64,000 nucleotides of DNA, from assembly GCA_017694875.1 (NCBI GenBank), contig JADIMG010000092.1:1-64000 (forward strand), written 5' to 3'. Numbering within the stretch: the stretch's first letter is position 1; each line of letters begins with the position of its first letter. The DNA comes from Candidatus Gallipaludibacter merdavium. GTDB lineage: Bacteria; Bacteroidota; Bacteroidia; Bacteroidales; Paludibacteraceae. The notes under the pieces are model-generated. The model was not told where the DNA came from, ran no database searches, and saw only the letters and a list, made by a program, of their open reading frames with translations. This document shows, in pieces, positions 50,001 through 58,438 of the stretch. The position numbers and the translations under genes were made by a program.

Positions 50001-53000
50001 GGTGCAGATGCTACCAATGAACGATTCGGGTTCTTCGGAACAATCGCTCCTGAAGCAACCGTCAAGAACGTAACCATAAAGGCATCCCGTTTCGTTATTG
50101 AACCTATATATGGTTGCGTAGGTCTGCTGGCAGGACTTAATAGAGGTATTGTGGATAACTGCCATGTCGAGGGTGAAATAGAAGCCGTTTGTTCTACAAT
50201 GGGATTGCTTTTGGGAATCACAGGAAATGATGCCAACAGCATAGGACGTGTTGCCAACTGTAGTTCGAAAGGAGTAGTGATGAACACGAATGCTACATGG
50301 GAGGTTTCTCTGGGAGGCCTTGTGGGGTACTCCATTATATTAAATGACAGTATTGTCAATTGCTCTTCCAAGGCATCCGTCATCAATAAAGGCGCTTGGG
50401 ATACCAAATTTGCAGGTGGTTTGATAGGATCATTGGAGGGAGGCGCCGTGCAAGGCTGTTACGCCGCTCCTGACTCTCTCTTTGCCGGACATACGGTGGG
50501 GGGTCTGATTGGTATGATTGATTATGGTGGATTCGGATCTGTAAGTGGTATCACCGACTGCCGTGTAGAAGGAGATATCATAGTGAATGTTACGGAAAAC
50601 CTTGGAGGTATTGTCGGACGTATTGAAGGTGTAAGCTATGTGAAGGAAAACATGAAAAACTGCCATTATGAAGGAAACCTTGTTTCCACTGGAAAATACA
50701 TAGGCGGCTTGGTTGGCTATATGCGTGATAGCATCATCGGTTGTTCGTTTCATGGCAGTGTGACAGGTGGTGATTTTGTAGGTGGATTGGCAGGTTATAA
50801 CAATACTGCGATAATCAATTCTACGGCAGAAGGTTCTGTAAGCGGAATAAACAATGTAGGCGGACTTGCAGGCTATTCTTACAACGCAGTTTCATCACAT
50901 TCCTCCTGTGTTGTCTCTGGCAACAACTATGTAGGAGGGCTGATTGGAGACTCAAGAGGAATAACCGATTGTTATGAGACGGGAAACGTTACCGGCAACC
51001 GTATAGTGGGTGGCTTAAGCGGTCGCACAATGGGTGATACCAGACGCAGCCATGCTTCAGGAAACGTGACAGGAGGCAGCATAGTAGGTGGCCTGAGCGG
51101 ATATGCAAACCTTGTCGACAGCTGTTATGCTGAAGGTGATGTCATAGCTACCGGTGATTCAGTTGGTGGTATGATTGGACAACTGTCTTTAGGATATACA
51201 ACTGCACAGAATAACCGCTCCAGCGGAAAAGTTTCAGGACGAAACTACGTAGGTGGTTTTGCAGGAGTGGCCTATATCAATGGAACGTTCAAGCAGGCAA
51301 TGGCTTCCGGCGATGTGGATGGGAATGATTATGTAGGCGGATTCATCGGCAACATCGAACGTGGGGACATTGAACAGAGCTATGCAACTGGCAATGTCAG
51401 CGGCAAAAACTATGTAGGTGGATTCTCCGGCAATGGCGGCGGAAGAGACTGCTTTGCACGAGGCAATGTAACAGGCGAGGACTATGTGGGAGGCTATGCA
51501 GGTCGCTTATACAATACTGCCACAAGGTGCTTTTCTACGGGATTTGTATCTGGTACCGGCGAACATGTCAGCGGATTTGCTCCAAAATACAGTCAGAGTC
51601 AGTCCGCACCTAAGAACTCTTATTATGACAGCGAAACAAGCGGACAATCCGATTCCGAATCAGGAATTCCGTTCCTGACAAATTATATGAAAAACAAATG
51701 GACGTATGAAGACTGGGACTTTGAAACTACATGGGGGCGCAAAGATACCATCAACGATGGCTATCCCTATTTGCGTTGGACTTATGCCGAACATATAGAA
51801 GACGAAACAGACCAGGTATTGCCCACATTGGTGACTTCCATATCCTTGAATATGCAACAGACTTCCATCTACATCGGCAGGACGGCACAACTCAACGCTA
51901 CCCTACAACCCGATGACGCTACCGACAAGACTGTCAACTGGTCCAGCGACAATATTTCTGTAGCCTCAGTTGATGCGGCTGGACTTGTAACCGGCATTGG
52001 AAAAGGCACTGCTATCATTACAGCCACAACTGCCGACGGACGGTTGTCTGCTTCCTGTCTGTTTACAGTGGACAGCTTGCATGTAACCGGCATATCCATC
52101 AATCCGACTTCACTGGAAATGGGAATAGAGGAAACACATACCCTCACTGTTGCTATCCAACCCACATATGCTACAGACAAACGCGTTTCCTGGACAAGCA
52201 ACGACCCGACAATTGCCACGGTGGATGAATCTGGAAATGTAACAGGTGTAAGCCTTGGAACAACGACCATTACCGCCACAACCATCGACGGAAACTACTC
52301 GGCTTCCTGCACTGTCACGGTGAAGGAAATAAGTGTTACAGGCGTAAGCATTGACAACATAAGCGACAATATATATGTAGGACAAAGCGTACAACTGACG
52401 GCTACCATCTATCCGGCCAATGCTGCCAATAAAAATGTAACTTGGTCCTTGGACGGTGGAGAAGGATACCTGACCCTCACACCGGAAGGCTTGTTGACTG
52501 GAATCAGCGCCGGAACAGTCCGTAGATGTACATTTACAGTTACAACGGAAGACGGAGGTTACACTGATTCGGAATATTTCTTGCGCTTCTCTGTCAACGT
52601 ACGTCCAGGCGCAGTTACAGGTGTAACACTTGACCTAGCAGCATGGATAGGAATGGTGGGCGAAACGCTGCAACTCCATGCCACCGTACAGCCTGACGAT
52701 GCGGAAAACAAGGCTTTAATCTGGGAGACCGACAATCAATCAGTGGCCACTGTCGATGCCAACGGTCTGGTAACAACTGTAGGGGAAGGCACTGTACATA
52801 TCACTGTCCGAACCGTTGACGGTAATTATACAGCCACCTGCGAATTGACTGTGATGCCTTCCGAAGAGGAGGATGTACTGCCTGCCTCGGTAACGCTTTC
52901 CGAATCCATGCTTACTTTGACTGAAGGACAGAGCACACAGCTCACAGCCACTGTACTCCCCGAAAACGCTACGGACAAAACTGTCACATGGTCAAGCAAT

Positions 53001-54401
53001 GCAACTGCCGTGGCAACAGTGGATTCAGACGGTACAGTGACAGCAATTGGCGTAGGTACGGCTGTTGTGACGGCAACGACTACAAACGGTCGCTCTGCTT
53101 TCTGTATGGTGACCGTTGAGGAGCGTCCGGATGAGAACATTCCAGCTACTTCGGTAACGCTTTCCCAATCTATGCTTACTTTGACAGAAGGCCAGAGCAC
53201 ACAGCTCACAGCCACTGTACTCCCGGAAAACGCTACGGACAAGACCGTCACATGGACAAGCAATGCGACTACCGTGGCAACAGTGGATTCAGATGGTACA
53301 GTGACAGCAATTGGCGTGGGTACGGCTATAGTGACGGCAACAACTACAAACGGTTTCTCTGCTTTCTGCATGGTAACCGTTAATGAACGCCCCAATGAAA
53401 ACATACCCGTTACTGGCGTAACACTTGATGTTGAAAACCTGACTCTTTCAGAAGGTGAAACCGCTCAACTCACAGCAACCGTCCTTCCTGACAATGCTAC
53501 CAATCAGGCACTCACATGGCAAAGCAACAACAACGCTGTGGCTACAGTCGATGCTGATGGCATAGTGACTGCCGTGGCTATAGGAAATGCCGTAATAAGC
53601 GTTCACACAGTAGATGGCAACTTTACGGCACAGTGCACCATCAACGTAGAAGAAGAGACATGCACCGACATCAATTATACCGAATCATTTGCATCATCAT
53701 TGGGCGAATTTACTGCCATCAACCTGACAGGAACAAATGATTGGTACTATTATGCCAATTACCAATGCGCTTATATAAACGGCTACAGTTCGGGCGACAA
53801 TGACGACTGGCTCGTCTCTCCCGTGTTCGATTTACAAGGCATGGAATCTGCTACATTAAGTTTCACGCATGCCAATGCATTCGGCGAAGCTGCCACTTGG
53901 AATCAACATTGCAAAGTACTTGTTTCATCCAATTATACGGGCGATGTCAACACGGCCACATGGCATGAATTATCCGGCATAAGGTTCAGTTCCCAAAATT
54001 GGGAATGGGTCGATAATACGATTGATATTCCTATGGAATCGTTTGCCAACCAATCGATTGTCATTGCATTCCATTACAATGTATCCTCTTCTGACGCCAT
54101 ACCGGCATGGGAAGTAAAGAACTTCAACCTGCAGGCCACATGCTCTACTCAAGAAAGTGCGACACAGGTTGCCATGAAGTCTTCACTTTCTATATATCCG
54201 AATCCCGTATTTGATTATGTACGTATAGAAAGCGAATACGAAATCACTCAAATACGAATTACAGACTCTGCCGGTCATTTGATTATGTCATTTACGTCAA
54301 ATTATAGTGAACTGGATTTGAGCAGATTACCGGCAGGAATCTATTTCATGCAGATAGAAACGACAAATGGTTATGAGGTCAGAAAAATAGTAAAGAACTA
54401 A
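47067..54401 (+). CDS. Giant modular surface protein (GLUG, InlB_B-like, seven Big_2, T9SS tail)
   Basis: A 2444-residue secreted protein. Order: signal peptide (FFKTFALLMFFTSIGPLCAQ); a first GLUG-motif beta-helix-like region to about residue 795; one Listeria-Bacteroides (InlB_B) repeat at about 801-872 (VTYNSNGG to LYAKW); a second GLUG array at about 878-1528 with many NYVGGFIGN/YVGGLAGY-like turns; seven bacterial Ig-like Big_2 domains from about 1589 to 2195; a jelly-roll-like domain with DDWLVSPVFDLQG (choice-of-anchor J type); and a type A sorting tail SIYPNPVFDYVRIES to VRKIVKN. It is probably exported by the T9SS and anchored as an adhesin or matrix protein. Big_2 domains 5 and 6 are nearly identical at DNA level. 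The frame is intact across 7.3 kb. Confidence 0.92.
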   Translation: MNNSFFFKTFALLMFFTSIGPLCAQTPQSVWNGTTASDWTGTGTENDPYLITTAEQLAGLAAAVNAGNDFEGEYIKLNNDLYMSDPNAAHEDKPQWTPIGGPNVITGNGAWDYRFDTTYFRGTFDGAEHTIYHLYYNTLPDMSGWDDPFGSGAIDFNGWYKALFGWLDRGTIKNLTLANDTIVGATGIAGLLLMNNGTVSNCHVSGFVVNGGDGTAGGLVGENLEDGIIENCSSNAHVKAPRGAGILATTNRGIIRNCHTDGKAHCSQYFVGGLVASNTETGYIVNSSAAGEVSRSYYSYAVEDCGGFVGNNSGIIKECTSSADVVSDMHGAGFCGSNYGRIESCIATGDVTIHMFGCSAATFVGANGRAPGNIYDPASEGICINCFATGSCTSTDSGTLHGFLSNFNDRNNRKTITAYCTTDASNYPYNDLGVNAGGTAPGIQGGGLRRSTIVMQSQAFVDTLNMMAAVAGTSAWRYQAGDYPVPTGEMAPISTCFSRGGSGTKEDPFRIANKEELLRFSQLVNLGWTFEGQYLLLEEDIDLNAPFEDWSTTTPTRWIPIGRRVTESTYAGTLTFEYEFRGTFDGGFHSVNNMYLNTVIDETPQGFFGIINGATIKNLSVNGAWIKAEGAPGILAGLSTRYCMPTRILQCHTSGTVEGSWSAGGILGSISLEGSTNVINSSTSATLIPAASAHPVTGDQNYIGGTSYSNDTVANFFFTGNTGDYAFTYSKDIVHNCYFNNEMTKGDYYYGRTTAYMQSKEFANELNWYVAQYNERYPDEPLRYWQVNENDYPSLSTITPPHTVTYNSNGGNYYTPQPVLDDSYILPPPIPQKEGHVFYGWFADEALTQPFIFDTTAIIEDRILYAKWQTELIPDFTPFNSNPFATVYTIYTPEQLLAFAQVIDGVEEVIDPMDFEGKTVKLGADIMFNDTASWKLFGNNFYGRIWNVIGGNWLNNVLFRGTFDGDGHTIFGLYMHPTGADATNERFGFFGTIAPEATVKNVTIKASRFVIEPIYGCVGLLAGLNRGIVDNCHVEGEIEAVCSTMGLLLGITGNDANSIGRVANCSSKGVVMNTNATWEVSLGGLVGYSIILNDSIVNCSSKASVINKGAWDTKFAGGLIGSLEGGAVQGCYAAPDSLFAGHTVGGLIGMIDYGGFGSVSGITDCRVEGDIIVNVTENLGGIVGRIEGVSYVKENMKNCHYEGNLVSTGKYIGGLVGYMRDSIIGCSFHGSVTGGDFVGGLAGYNNTAIINSTAEGSVSGINNVGGLAGYSYNAVSSHSSCVVSGNNYVGGLIGDSRGITDCYETGNVTGNRIVGGLSGRTMGDTRRSHASGNVTGGSIVGGLSGYANLVDSCYAEGDVIATGDSVGGMIGQLSLGYTTAQNNRSSGKVSGRNYVGGFAGVAYINGTFKQAMASGDVDGNDYVGGFIGNIERGDIEQSYATGNVSGKNYVGGFSGNGGGRDCFARGNVTGEDYVGGYAGRLYNTATRCFSTGFVSGTGEHVSGFAPKYSQSQSAPKNSYYDSETSGQSDSESGIPFLTNYMKNKWTYEDWDFETTWGRKDTINDGYPYLRWTYAEHIEDETDQVLPTLVTSISLNMQQTSIYIGRTAQLNATLQPDDATDKTVNWSSDNISVASVDAAGLVTGIGKGTAIITATTADGRLSASCLFTVDSLHVTGISINPTSLEMGIEETHTLTVAIQPTYATDKRVSWTSNDPTIATVDESGNVTGVSLGTTTITATTIDGNYSASCTVTVKEISVTGVSIDNISDNIYVGQSVQLTATIYPANAANKNVTWSLDGGEGYLTLTPEGLLTGISAGTVRRCTFTVTTEDGGYTDSEYFLRFSVNVRPGAVTGVTLDLAAWIGMVGETLQLHATVQPDDAENKALIWETDNQSVATVDANGLVTTVGEGTVHITVRTVDGNYTATCELTVMPSEEEDVLPASVTLSESMLTLTEGQSTQLTATVLPENATDKTVTWSSNATAVATVDSDGTVTAIGVGTAVVTATTTNGRSAFCMVTVEERPDENIPATSVTLSQSMLTLTEGQSTQLTATVLPENATDKTVTWTSNATTVATVDSDGTVTAIGVGTAIVTATTTNGFSAFCMVTVNERPNENIPVTGVTLDVENLTLSEGETAQLTATVLPDNATNQALTWQSNNNAVATVDADGIVTAVAIGNAVISVHTVDGNFTAQCTINVEEETCTDINYTESFASSLGEFTAINLTGTNDWYYYANYQCAYINGYSSGDNDDWLVSPVFDLQGMESATLSFTHANAFGEAATWNQHCKVLVSSNYTGDVNTATWHELSGIRFSSQNWEWVDNTIDIPMESFANQSIVIAFHYNVSSSDAIPAWEVKNFNLQATCSTQESATQVAMKSSLSIYPNPVFDYVRIESEYEITQIRITDSAGHLIMSFTSNYSELDLSRLPAGIYFMQIETTNGYEVRKIVKN
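52879..53406 (+). repeat. Tandem 264-base duplication inside the giant gene
   Basis: Two successive 88-codon Big_2 units match almost base for base (for example TAACGCTTTC at 52891 and at 53155), differing at scattered positions. In-frame expansion or loss by recombination would keep the gene open. Confidence 0.85.
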
Positions 54402-54425
54402 CCTTCAACAATAACAGCATATGAT

Positions 54426-54463
54426 AAAAAACCCCGAAGGTTCAATGAGCCTTCGGGGTTTTT
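54426..54463. terminator. Bidirectional terminator after the giant gene
   Basis: AAAAACCCCGAAGG and CCTTCGGGGTTTTT form a 14-bp stem, A-run on one side and T-run on the other, between the stop at 54401 and the minus-strand gene ending at 54573. Confidence 0.9.
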
Positions 54464-54572
54464 CTACCCATTTCTCCTAATCCGAAAGAGATAATATATA
54501 CACAAACTTTCACAAACAACCTCCACACAAAAAAATTGCACTCCTGTTTTTTTCAATAAGCTACATACACCT

Positions 54573-54878
54573 CTACCGCTTCCGTCTGAAATAATAGGAA
54601 AAAGCCGCCGAACGGGCAGTCTTGTACTTAAAGTAATGGGCATAACGAGTCCACACACGCAATCGCTCCGGATTGCGTATCTCCTCACCGGCAAAGGCAC
54701 ATGCTTCAGCAAACAGTTTCCGCCGGAGCATCTGTTTTTCCGTAGCAGGGTCATACTTCTCACAGCGTTTCATCGTATATATCTCACCGAAACGTGTATT
54801 AAGTGTCAATCCATCGCGACGCAACTTGCAACGGATTTTCTTGTAAGACGCTTGTGGTGGCAATTTGTAACGTGACAT
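54573..54878 (-). CDS. Small basic protein of unknown function
   Basis: A 101-residue protein rich in Arg and Lys and in aromatic residues (MSRYKLPPQASYKKIRCK at the start, FKYKTARSAAFSYYFRRKR at the end). The ATG at 54878 is chosen because of a strong ribosome-binding site (GGAGG, 4 bases upstream) and because the promoter at 54908-54939 would lie inside a longer ORF form. No signal peptide or known domain is visible. The charge could fit nucleic-acid or ribosome binding, but this is only a guess. Confidence 0.65.
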   Translation of the reverse strand: MSRYKLPPQASYKKIRCKLRRDGLTLNTRFGEIYTMKRCEKYDPATEKQMLRRKLFAEACAFAGEEIRNPERLRVWTRYAHYFKYKTARSAAFSYYFRRKR

Positions 54879-54907
54879 ATATCCTCCAATTAATTGTATT
54901 TCACAGA

Positions 54908-54939
54908 CAAAGATAAGGTTTTGTAAAGCTTTTGTCAAA
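54908..54939 (-). promoter_or_regulatory. Promoter of the small basic protein gene
   Basis: Minus-strand TTTG (54939-54936), 20 bases, TATCTTTG (54915-54908), 30 bases before the ATG at 54878. Confidence 0.75.
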
Positions 54940-54954
54940 TGTCAAAAGACTTGA

Positions 54955-54985
54955 TTGACTGTTCAGACGTTTTTTCCTACCTTTG
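54955..54985 (+). promoter_or_regulatory. Promoter of maf
   Basis: TTG (54955-54957), 20 bases, TACCTTTG (54978-54985); divergent from the promoter of the small basic protein, with 15 bases between the two. Confidence 0.7.
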
Positions 54986-55066
54986 TATGCAACGATTCAA
55001 TGTTGGGGACTCTTTCAACTGCTTCCCCGCACAAACAGAAAACAACCATAAGGAAACAAGGCAAGT

Positions 55067-55651
55067 ATGAAATTGTTATTAGGCTCACAGTCACCCCGAC
55101 GCAAGGAATTGCTGGCAGGTTTGGGATGTACATTTGAATGCAGGACAGCCGATACCGAAGAAACCTATCCCGATTCCTTGCAGGGAGAAGAAATACCCAT
55201 CTATCTGTCCCGCCTCAAAGCGGATGCGCTGCGCAATACACTGCACGACAACGAACTGCTCATTACAGCCGATACCATCGTTTGGCACAAAGATGAGGTA
55301 CTGGGCAAACCGCACGATGCGGAAGATGCCATACGGATGTTGCGTTCACTTTCGGGCGAAACCCACAAGGTAATAACGGGCGTCACACTGACCTCATGGC
55401 AAACACAAAGCTCTTTCGCCAGCATGACGGAAGTAAGGTTTAGCCAATTGACAGAAGAGGAAATCAATTATTACGTAAAGCGTTTTATGCCGCTCGACAA
55501 AGCAGGTGCCTATGGCATCCAGGAATGGATAGGATATATTGGGGTGGAACATATCAACGGTTCCTATTTCAATGTCATGGGCTTGCCCGTACAGCGACTT
55601 TATCAGGAGTTGAAGAAATGGGGCGTCCAACCGGGAACTTTTGAAAAATAA
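55067..55651 (+). CDS. maf: Maf-like nucleoside triphosphate pyrophosphatase
   Basis: A 194-residue house-cleaning pyrophosphatase that hydrolyses dTTP/UTP or modified nucleotides. GSQSPRRKELLAGLG is the N-terminal signature, ADTIVWHKDEVLGKP carries the catalytic Asp, and MLRSLSGETHKVITGV, DKAGAYGIQEW and NVMGLPVQRLYQEL complete the family pattern. The YhdE-type (dTTP/UTP) branch fits the QEW segment. It is followed by pepD, which has its own -7 box. Confidence 0.93.
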   Translation: MKLLLGSQSPRRKELLAGLGCTFECRTADTEETYPDSLQGEEIPIYLSRLKADALRNTLHDNELLITADTIVWHKDEVLGKPHDAEDAIRMLRSLSGETHKVITGVTLTSWQTQSSFASMTEVRFSQLTEEEINYYVKRFMPLDKAGAYGIQEWIGYIGVEHINGSYFNVMGLPVQRLYQELKKWGVQPGTFEK

Positions 55652-55685
55652 TCCGTTCCTGCGATGGTCAATCAAGAGTTTTTTC

Positions 55686-55693
55686 TAACTTTG
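55686..55693 (+). promoter_or_regulatory. Probable -7 box of pepD
   Basis: TAACTTTG, 41 bases before the pepD ATG; no TTTG at the expected upstream distance. Confidence 0.45.
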
Positions 55694-55734
55694 CGGAAAA
55701 TGGAATTATCAACCTTTTAAAAACAAGAAATATC

Positions 55735-57189
55735 ATGGAATCGAACGACATTCGCAATTTGCAGCCAAGCGGGCTTTGGCAACACTTTTATTCTATCACG
55801 CAGGTTCCCCGTCCTTCTGGCCAGAAAAAGGAAATCTGTGAATTTATGATGAACTTCGGCAAGTCATTAGGATTGGAAACGCTGCAAGACGAAATCGGCA
55901 ATGTGCTGATTCGCAAACCGGCATCTCCGGGCTATGAAAACCACGAAGGCGTAATTCTGCAAGCCCATTTGGACATGGTTCCACAAAACAACAACGACAC
56001 TCCGTTCGACTTTAGCAAAGACCCCATTCAAGCCTATATAGACGGCGAATGGGTAACAGCCAGAGGTACAACACTGGGAGCCGACAACGGAATTGGTGTC
56101 GCTGCCACTATGGCTGTCCTTGCCGACAAGAACATGGTTCACCCACCGCTGGAAGCCTTCTTCACAGTGGACGAAGAAACCGGCATGTATGGCGCATTCG
56201 GTCTGGAAGCCAACTTCCTCAAAGGAAAGATATTAATCAACACCGACTCGGAAGACGAAGGTGAACTGTATGTTGGTTGCGCCGGTGGCGTGGACGGCAA
56301 CATCACGTTCCGCTATTTCGAAACCGAAGTGCCCGAAGGCGATGTAGCTGTAAAAATCACCTTGACCGGACTCAACGGTGGCCACTCTGGCTTGAACATC
56401 AACCTGCAACGTGCCAACGCCAACAAACTGATGTTCCGCTTCCTGAAAGAGGCAGTAAGAGACTACGAAGCACGCTTGGCTTCCATCAATGGCGGCAACA
56501 TGCGTAATGCCATCCCACGCGAAGCAGTAGCTATTGTAACCGTTCCTGCCGATGGTGTGCAAGACCTGCTCGACTTGGTGGACGATTATGAAACGCTCTT
56601 TGTAAAGGAATATGCCGGTGTAGAAGAAAAACTGAGCTTCACAGCCGAAGAAACCGAATTGCCAAAAGGTTTGATACCGGAAGAAATGCAGGACGACCTT
56701 ATCAATGCCATCACCGCTTGCCCTAACGGCCCGTTCCGTTACATTCAAGACATGCCTGATGTAATCGAAACATCCAACAACCTGTCTATTGTCAAATCGG
56801 ATGGCGAAAAGATTATCGTTTCCTGCCTCACACGTAGCTCCGTGGAATCACGCAAGGAAGAACTCGCATCCATGATTGAAAGCGTATTTACCTTGGCAGG
56901 TGCCAAAGTGGAATTTACCGGTTCTTATCCGGGCTGGCAGCCCAACCTCAAATCACGCATCCTCAACACCATGGCTGCAGTCTATGAAAAAGAATTCGGC
57001 AAACGCCCCAAAATCATGACAGTACATGCCGGACTGGAATGCGGCATCTTGGGACGCAATTATCCTGAAATGGATATGATTTCCTTCGGACCTACCCTCC
57101 GCTATCCTCACTCACCGGATGAAAAAGTAGATATTGCCTCCGTACAGAAATTCTGGGACTTCCTGGTAGCTACATTGGCTGCTTTGTAG
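55735..57189 (+). CDS. pepD: Aminoacyl-histidine dipeptidase (M20 family)
   Basis: A 484-residue zinc dipeptidase of the PepD/Xaa-His type. Metal and catalytic motifs: LQAHLDMVPQ (His, Asp), GTTLGADNGIG (bridging Asp), TVDEETGMYGA (catalytic and metal Glu), NTDSEDEGELYVGCAGG (Asp), the lid-domain motif GLNGGHSGLNI, and VHAGLECGILG plus PTLRYPHSPDE near the C-terminus. Typical length, cytoplasmic. It breaks down short peptides, which fits the peptide-using metabolism suggested by the S9 peptidase. Confidence 0.95.
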   Translation: MESNDIRNLQPSGLWQHFYSITQVPRPSGQKKEICEFMMNFGKSLGLETLQDEIGNVLIRKPASPGYENHEGVILQAHLDMVPQNNNDTPFDFSKDPIQAYIDGEWVTARGTTLGADNGIGVAATMAVLADKNMVHPPLEAFFTVDEETGMYGAFGLEANFLKGKILINTDSEDEGELYVGCAGGVDGNITFRYFETEVPEGDVAVKITLTGLNGGHSGLNINLQRANANKLMFRFLKEAVRDYEARLASINGGNMRNAIPREAVAIVTVPADGVQDLLDLVDDYETLFVKEYAGVEEKLSFTAEETELPKGLIPEEMQDDLINAITACPNGPFRYIQDMPDVIETSNNLSIVKSDGEKIIVSCLTRSSVESRKEELASMIESVFTLAGAKVEFTGSYPGWQPNLKSRILNTMAAVYEKEFGKRPKIMTVHAGLECGILGRNYPEMDMISFGPTLRYPHSPDEKVDIASVQKFWDFLVATLAAL

Positions 57190-57210
57190 TCTTTTACATC
57201 CAGTTATACC

Positions 57211-57251
57211 AGAAGAGGCCGACCCAAAGTAATTTTGAGGTCGGCTTCTTG
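57211..57251 (+). terminator. Terminator of pepD
   Basis: AGAAG-AG-GCCGACC and GGTCGGC-TTCTT form a bulged 12-bp stem shortly after the pepD stop. Confidence 0.6.
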
Positions 57252-57254
57252 TCT

Positions 57255-58215
57255 TAGAACTTCTGTTGTATTTTTTATTTTGCGGCCATTTTCATTGTTA
57301 TATGCGCCAGAGTTGCAGCCTGTTGAGTTCCATATCGCTTGTTTTGGACTCCATATAGCCATTTCTTCCTCCTATGCGGCACAGGTTGGATGTTGCTTTG
57401 TCGATATTCTTGAGATTATCGCCGAGTATTCCTGATGTTGTGCGCGAGTGCTACCAGACTGAATTCGACCTTCACTTTCCCGCCTGATTTCAGACGGAAA
57501 CGTTTGAAGCCGTGGTTGAACTTGATATCCCCAAACACCGCTTCCGGTCCAATGGGACGGTTACTGCAGTGCATCATCCCCCGTTCACGGTAAGCCTTTC
57601 CCTGGCCTGTCTCCTGAACCCGTCTGCTTCTGTGGTTGACCTCGACTGTTCTCCTGTCGACACAGCCTTTGTAGCACATTCACCTGAGCGGACATCCATT
57701 GCAGTTGTCGGCCCTGTAGACGGCCACTTCCGACCTGTAACCGAGTTCCGATACCGGATATCGTGTGCCACACCTCTCCATGTGCTGCCCCATCGGACAT
57801 ACATAATAGTCCTTGCCGGAGTTGTAGTGCATGTTCCGGATGAGAAAGGCATTGTCGGCATACCTGCGTCCGGTCTCGGTCTGGAACATGTTATACTTGA
57901 CATAGGCGTCTATCCCGTTGGCCTCCATGTACGCATAGTTCTCTTCATTGCCATAGCCGGAGTATGCCACCACCTCGTCGCTCTGTCTGCCGTATCTCTC
58001 TCTGATGGATTCCAGGAACGGTATCATCGTACCTCAGTCCGTAGGCCTCCAGTAGATGCCGTAGTTGGTTATGAACCGGTTCCCGGGGGCTATCTGCACG
58101 TTATATCCCGGCTTGGTCTGGCCGTTGTTCCTCGCGTCCTCCTTCATCCTCATGAAGGTGGCATCAGGGTCTGTCCTGCTGCAGCTGTTCCTCTCCCCCA
58201 TGGTCTCCAGATGGC
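57255..58215 (-). pseudogene. IS1182-family transposase relic
   Basis: Minus-strand coding relic of a DDE transposase of the IS1182 group. From its 5' side: [19 protein letters not shown] and KPGYNVQIA, then a frameshift near 58030, then an open stretch (58027-57680) with VVAYSGYGNEENYAYM and DNCNGCPLR, then another break, then RKAYRERGMMHC-like and GPEAVFGDIKFNHGFKRF (57679-57416), then a further frame change after LAHNIRN. The N-terminal third is absent and several frame breaks are present, so it cannot make an active enzyme. The DNA is more GC-rich than the neighbouring AT-rich spacer. I did not find paired terminal inverted repeats. Confidence 0.8.
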
Positions 58216-58297
58216 TGTCGTAAGACCCCAGTTGGGGAAATTGGCTATCTTTTTGTTTGGTACCTCAACGATAATAAACATTTACCATACAAACTAT

Positions 58298-58328
58298 GGT
58301 TATCCTATTTATTTACAGGAGGATAACC
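58298..58328. terminator. Hairpin near the IS relic
   Basis: GGTTATCCT and AGGATAACC form a 9-bp stem with a 13-base loop in the AT-rich 58216-58369 stretch. It could be a terminator of the lost element or an IS end; there is no T-run. Confidence 0.35.
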
Positions 58329-58369
58329 GTAAAATTTTGTCCATAATCACATCAGAAGAAATAAAGACA

Positions 58370-58412
58370 AGGGTGACCCAAATGTCTATCATGTTGACTT
58401 TTGGATCACCCT
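58370..58412 (-). terminator. Terminator of the secreted two-repeat protein gene
   Basis: AGGGTGATCCAAAA and TTTGGGTCACCCT (minus strand) pair over about 12-13 bases with one mismatch, then TTGTCTTTATTT. Confidence 0.6.
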
Positions 58413-58438
58413 CCAATGAGCTTTCTATTACATGAACA

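Noticed and set aside
57512-58435. A 307-codon plus-strand open frame across the IS relic.
   Set aside because: It is the antisense of a transposase relic; its composition is that of a shadow frame and it runs into the spacer with no RBS or domain.
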